Source: Ehretia macrophylla
Taxonomy: Eukaryota > Streptophyta > Magnoliopsida > Boraginales > Ehretiaceae
NCBI GenBank assembly: GCA_037974665.1
Contig: CM075773.1
Span: 62,774,763-62,838,762, forward strand
DNA length: 64,000 nt
Direction: 5' to 3'
The first letter of the stretch is position 1, and every line of letters begins with the position of its first letter. The position numbers and the translations under genes are program-made. Of this stretch, positions 59,770 to 64,000 are shown one piece after another. The notes below the pieces were generated by a model that worked only from the letters and a program-made list of their open reading frames with translations, was not told the DNA's origin and did no database searches.

Positions 59770-62095
59770 AGGGAATCAGCCTTCTTGCGCCCCCCCCCCC
59801 CCACCCCCCCCCGCCGCCCCAGCCTCCTTCCCCTCCTCTCAGGTAATCAGGGATTTCTTGGCTAACACTCTTGATATTTCTCAAGTTATAGATATGGTCA
59901 GAACTATTACCCCGGACGAAATCAAAGATGCAATCTTTTCAATTCCAAGTGACAAGAGCCCGGGGCCAGATGAATTTAATTCTCATTTCTACTAGGCCTC
60001 ATGGAGTATCATTGGAAGAGATATGATAAAAGTTGTCCAATTTTTTTTTTTCATTATGGGAGGATTCTCAAGGAGATTAACTCAATTACACTTGTCCTCA
60101 TCCCCAAAGGGCCGAACAGTACTACTATGGGAAATTTTAAACCGATTGCATGCTGCAATGTCATCTACAAAGCCATTTCAAAAATTCTTGCTAATAGGAT
60201 GAGCCAGAGTATGGTTAATCTTGTTTCAGATGTTTAGAATGCTTTTGTCAAAGGCCGTAGTATATCCGACAATATCCTCCTCGGTCAAGAGCTTGTAAAA
60301 GGTTACAACAATAAAGGAACTAGCCCAAGATGCTTGATCAAAGTCGACCTCAGGAAAGCTTATGACTCCTTGAACTGGGACTTTGTCATAGCTATACTCA
60401 AAGCTTTCAACTTCCTTAACATGTTTATCAACTGGATCACCAATTGCTTCACGACTCCATCATACTCTATTGCTATTAATGGTGGATTGACGGGATATTT
60501 TAAGGGTGCACGCGGATTGCGTCAGGGAGATCCTATATCCTCGTACCTTTTTGTGTTATGTATGGAGGTTCTTATTGGGATTCTTACTAAAGGAACAGAG
60601 AGCAAAGATTTCAAATTTCACCCCAAATGCAAAGGTACCAAACTTAATCATTTATGCTTTGTTGATGACTTACTAATTTTTTGCAAAGGAGATGTCAAGT
60701 CAGTTTCAATCATTAAAGAAAGTCTCAATGTTTTCAAAGATTATTATGGGCTTACTGTTAGTCAAGAAAAAAGTGAAATCATCATAGGAGGATGTAATGA
60801 TAATTTGAGGAACTGTTTGGTTGATACTAGTGGTTTCAAACCTGGAGATCTCCCATACGTTATCTTGGAGTTCCTCTTATTCAAGGAAGACTTTCTAGAA
60901 TAGAATGTAAGATTCTCTGTGATCGCATTTCAAAGAGGATTGGTAATTGGTCTAATTGATGGCTTTCCTTCGATAGGAGACTACAATTGATCAAGTCAGT
61001 TTTGTACAATATTAACTCCTTCTGGGCTAGAATGTTTATTTTGCCAAAAGGAACACTTGATGATATTGAAAACAAGATTAGGGAATTCCTTTGGTCTAGA
61101 GAGGAAAACAATGGTAGGAGAAAAAAGGTTGCATGGAGCAAGGTTTGTAAACCGTTTGCAAATGGGGACCTTGGGATTAAATCTCTTTTGGATACGAACC
61201 AAGCCATGATCATGCACTATCTGTGGATCATTCATACCAAACAGAAATCCATTTGGGTTAAATGGGTATACTCTAATAATTTGAAATGATATGGAATTTG
61301 AGAGGTTCCTATTCCAAGCAAGCCATCATGGGCCTGGAGGAAAATTCTTCAACTCCGATCAGTCTGCAAGAACTTCATCATCTAGAAAATAGGGAATGGC
61401 AATGGAACTTATTTCTGGAAAGATCACTGGCATCCACTTGGGATTCTGAATGTGGTTATTGATGCAAATGACATCTGTGCTACTGGGTATGGCCCTGACA
61501 CCAGAGTTGCTGATTTTATCCAAGGTAATGTTTGGGTGTGGCCTAAGAACAATCTGTTTGATATCATTGCGGCCAACCTGGGACCAGTCATCCCTGATGC
61601 TTCTTCTGAAGATAGAGCCATATGGATCAATTCACCGAATGGATAATTTTCAGTCAAAGCAGCTTGGGAACTTATTTGCACACGACGCCCTCATGTTGTA
61701 TGGCATCAAACTGTTTGGTTCAAGCACGTCATTCCTAAGCATGCGTTTTGTACTTGGCTTTTCTAAAAAAATCAGCTCTTAACTAAGAATAGACTGATCT
61801 CTTGGGGTATGAACATTGACCCCGTTTGCCTTTTTTGTCGTGCCTATGTGGAGGATAGAGAACATTTATTTTATCAATGTTCTTTTACAAACAAAATGTG
61901 GAAAAAAGGATGGAAAATGCTTAAGGGACCTCCTTATATCAGGGATTGGAATCAAACGATGGAATGGATTGTTACCAAGGCATCTCACACTCTCTTCAAG
62001 CTACGGCAACCAACCTCTTTTTTGGAGCTTTTGTCTTTCATGTGTGGAAGAAGAGGAATATAAGATTGTACAGTAATGAAGTTCTTACTGAATAA
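59770..62095 (+). pseudogene. L1-type LINE relic: reverse transcriptase and zinc-binding region
   Basis: Plus strand. The frame reads PDEIKDAIFSIPSDKSPGPD (upstream polymerase motif), VLIPKGPNSTTMGNFKPIAC, ILANRM, IKVDLRKAYDSLNWDF, GLRQGDPISSYLFVLCME and the catalytic LCFVDDLLIF (near 60660). Then come a VLYNINSFWARMFILPKG segment and the zf-RVT region (WFKHVIPKHAFCTWL, CLFCRAYVEDREHLFYQC, zinc ligands intact). The relic ends near GRRGI at 62063. Breaks are stops at 59993 and 60235, a poly-T frameshift near 60040, a frameshift near 60860, and further stops near 60957, 61287, 61384 and 61644. The endonuclease part is missing; the relic begins at the Gypsy target site and an unusual poly-C tract. 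Confidence 0.9.
59787..59822 (+). repeat. Poly-C tract
   Basis: Long runs of C broken by single A and G bases, in an otherwise AT-rich area, just inside the LINE relic. Possibly a slippage product or an assembly artefact. Confidence 0.85.
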
Positions 62096-62790
62096 CATAT
62101 TTTTAAAAATATTATTTTTGATGTTAAGTCCAAACTTATTTTAATTAAAAAGAATAAAAGAAATCTCTGAAATCAAACTATTTATATGACTTGAAAGTTA
62201 GACGAAATTAGAATGTGATAAACTACCTTTTGGAATACTAATACTATGAATATTTTTGTATTAGTAATAAAATCATTTATTGCTTTAAACAGAAAAAAGA
62301 TAAAGAAAAGCAAATTTGGACAGAGTCAACATCAATCTTAAATCTCGTCAATCAACATAATTACTAGTAAAACAATGTCCATTGTCTTTGCCCAATTAAA
62401 GACGTCTACGTGTCATTTTGAAACATATATTATTAATCTTGTGGTTTAGTGCAATAAAAATATCGAAACAAATCTAACCAGTATCCAAACAGCACATAAA
62501 TACCATTTTTTTTAACTTTCTATTATATTTTATTTGTAAAAAATTGTAACTATCTCCAGTAGGAGGTTCTAGGCCTCTCTCAATTCTATCCACAATATTG
62601 GGTCCACAACCTTGCACTTTTGGCCTTTCCCTTCGATCCATTAATATCTTTACATTTTTGGCCATAATAGTTCTCTGTTTTTTCTCAAAGTGCACTTCAG
62701 GCCTTTTCTTCGAAGTACAATTTTGTTGTGCTTTTGCAGGCTAAAAGAATCAACTTTAATGTTTGTGCTTTGGGGAATTTTGGCATATGG
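62096..62790. other. Probable ELF3 upstream region
   Basis: AT-rich spacer between the LINE relic and the repeated leader. An ACGTGTC element (ABRE/G-box-like) is at about 62409-62415. A near-match to the evening element (AAAATATCG) is at about 62458-62466, with the last base different from consensus. No clear TATA box. Confidence 0.4.
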
Positions 62791-63250
62791 CAAGTGGGTT
62801 TTGCTTTAGTTTTCTGAGTTTTCAGCTGGGAAGCTGTGTTTTCTCAACTGGGTATGTTTTAGATTTTGGCCAAAGATTGGAATTTTCTTGTAAAAGAACC
62901 AATTTTGCAAGTGGGTTTTGATTTTCAGCTGAAGTTATTGGAGAAAAAGAGCAGAATTTGATGTTTCAGCTAGAGAGAAGTGTTTTCTCATTTGGGTATG
63001 TTTTTAGTTTCTTGGCTAAAGATTGAATTTTTCTGGTAAATGAACCAATTTTCCAAGTGGGTTTTGATTTTCAGGCAAAGTTGTTGGGAGGAAAGGAGCA
63101 GAATTTGATATTTTCAGCTAGAAAGCTGTGTTTTCTCATCTGGGTATATTTTAGTTTCTAGGCTAAAGATTGAAAATTTTCTGGTGGGAAAACCAATTTT
63201 GCAAGTCGGTTTTGATTTTCAGGGTAAGTAATTGGAGAAAAAGAGAAAAA
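62791..63250 (+). repeat. Tandem repeats in the ELF3 5' leader, about 146-bp units
   Basis: Units start with CAAGTGGGTTTTG at 62791, 62908 and 63054, and with CAAGTCGGTTTTG at 63202 (spacings 117, 146 and 148 bp; the last is partial). Each unit holds TTTTCAG, GCTGTGTTTTCTCA-like text, GGGTATGT or GGGTATAT, GGCTAAAGATTG and AACCAATTTT in the same order. The units thus repeat both an acceptor-like and a donor-like splice motif. They lie directly upstream of the ELF3 ATG, in what is probably its leader. Confidence 0.88.
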
Positions 63251-63331
63251 ATTGGTGTTTTTCTTGGTAAAGTTTTGTACCTTTTGACGGGATAGTTTTG
63301 GGGCATGTGAAAGTTGAGAACTTGAATAAAG

Positions 63332-63550
63332 ATGAAGAGAGGAAAAGATGATGAGAAAATTATGGGGCCAATGTTCCCAAGGTTACATGTTAATGATACA
63401 GAGAAAGGAGGGCCAAGAGCACCACCAAGGAACAAGATGGCTCTTTATGAACAGCTTAGTGTTCCTTCACAACGATTTAACAGGCCTGGGACGATACCCC
63501 TTGATCACAATAACAATGCTAATTTTATACCTCCTGCTTCTTCAAGCCAG
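63332..63550 (+). CDS. ELF3: EARLY FLOWERING 3, first coding exon
   Basis: Seventy-three codons begin [20 protein letters not shown], continue through [20 protein letters not shown] and QLSVPSQRF, and end PPASSSQ at a GTAAGT donor (phase 0). This opening block is strongly conserved in plant ELF3. ELF3 is a nuclear scaffold of the evening complex (with ELF4 and LUX) that represses growth and clock genes at dusk and gates light and temperature input. The ATG at 63332 is fixed by the conserved N-terminus. Tiny upstream ATGs (such as ATGTGA at 63304) lie in the leader. Later exons are outside the window. No defect is visible. Confidence 0.93.
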
Positions 63551-64000
63551 GTAAGTTAAAGAGTTCAATTTTTACTATTTATTTTGTAAAGTTGATGGCC
63601 TGATCTTTTGATATGTGATTGTGAAGTTTGTTCTTTTTATTTGAAAGCTTTTAATATTATTTTATATAGTTTAGACCATATCAATAAACCCAAACTGGGT
63701 CTGACCTTTCCATAATCGGTGCTAGCAGGTGCTTTGTGCCTTGGGCTGCCCTTTTAATAATATAGTTTAGACTATAGTTTTTAATTATTGATTGACTTGT
63801 TCTTCTTGTGTTTTGCACTTTTTTGTAGAAATGATTTTTCAGTATGGGGGCTTGATGTTTGATCCGAGGGAAATGATAGTACTAGATTGGATTGGTTTGG
63901 AAGTATGAATAATTTTGGTCTAGTGCATAAGTTCTGATGATATAGATATAAAAACATAGGATGTTACTGAAATACCCGGCCTCCCAGAAAACATACAGAA
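63551..64000 (+). other. ELF3 intron 1, partial
   Basis: Starts with GTAAGT and is T-rich and non-coding to the window end. No acceptor plus conserved second exon was recognised before 64000. Confidence 0.7.

Noticed and set aside
1-64000. CRISPR arrays, bacterial operons, organelle genes, rRNA or tRNA genes
   Set aside because: None seen. The tandem repeats present have units and spacing unlike CRISPR, and all coding evidence is plant nuclear.

Overview
The window looks like nuclear DNA of a flowering plant, most probably a eudicot. The evidence is the large AT-rich intergenic spaces, the GT-AG introns, the plant-only gene families (early flowering 3, arabinogalactan peptide, plant family-14 glycosyltransferase) and a dense load of plant-type transposable elements: Copia, Gypsy, TRIM, RTE and L1 LINEs, MULE, hAT and pogo/Emigrant-like elements. 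I cannot name the species from the sequence.

Four host genes can be supported. (1) 7163-17389, plus strand: fourteen exons of GPI ethanolamine phosphate transferase 3 (PIG-O). The N-terminal exons are not visible, and there is one in-frame TAG near the 3' end. (2) 28225-28422, minus: a 65-residue GPI-anchored arabinogalactan peptide. (3) 35610-40195, minus: a two-exon GT14 / BC10-like glycosyltransferase. (4) 63332-63550, plus: the first coding exon of ELF3, whose leader is built from tandem repeats. The rest of ELF3 lies to the right of the window.

Layout. 1-4879 is a decayed minus-strand Copia element. 5171-6369 is a complete non-autonomous hAT element with a perfect 8-bp target duplication. 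7163-17389 is PIG-O, with a second hAT element and an RTE LINE relic in its 4.1-kb intron. 18425-24508 is an RTE-LINE tail region split by a 5.4-kb MuDR-like MULE. That MULE carries a broken transposase and a convergent GRF zinc-finger ORF. 24.5-28.2 kb is a MITE-rich spacer, followed by the arabinogalactan peptide gene. 30404-31429 is a complete TRIM. The GT14 gene lies between two spacers. 44-46 kb holds a MULE-type MITE with a perfect 9-bp target duplication and an L1/RNase H relic. 47.8-50.7 kb holds three more MITEs. 52897-59768 is a Gypsy element with one full and one truncated LTR. 59770-62095 is a decayed L1 LINE. The ELF3 leader and first exon close the window.

The four host genes have unrelated jobs: ER lipid anchoring, cell wall or secretion, Golgi glycosylation, and the circadian evening complex. 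Nothing suggests that they form one pathway. The most informative features are the nested and tandem structures: the modular repeat upstream of ELF3, the MULE with a GRF ORF in the mudrB position, and the layered insertions around PIG-O. All calls come from reading the sequence; no database search was run.
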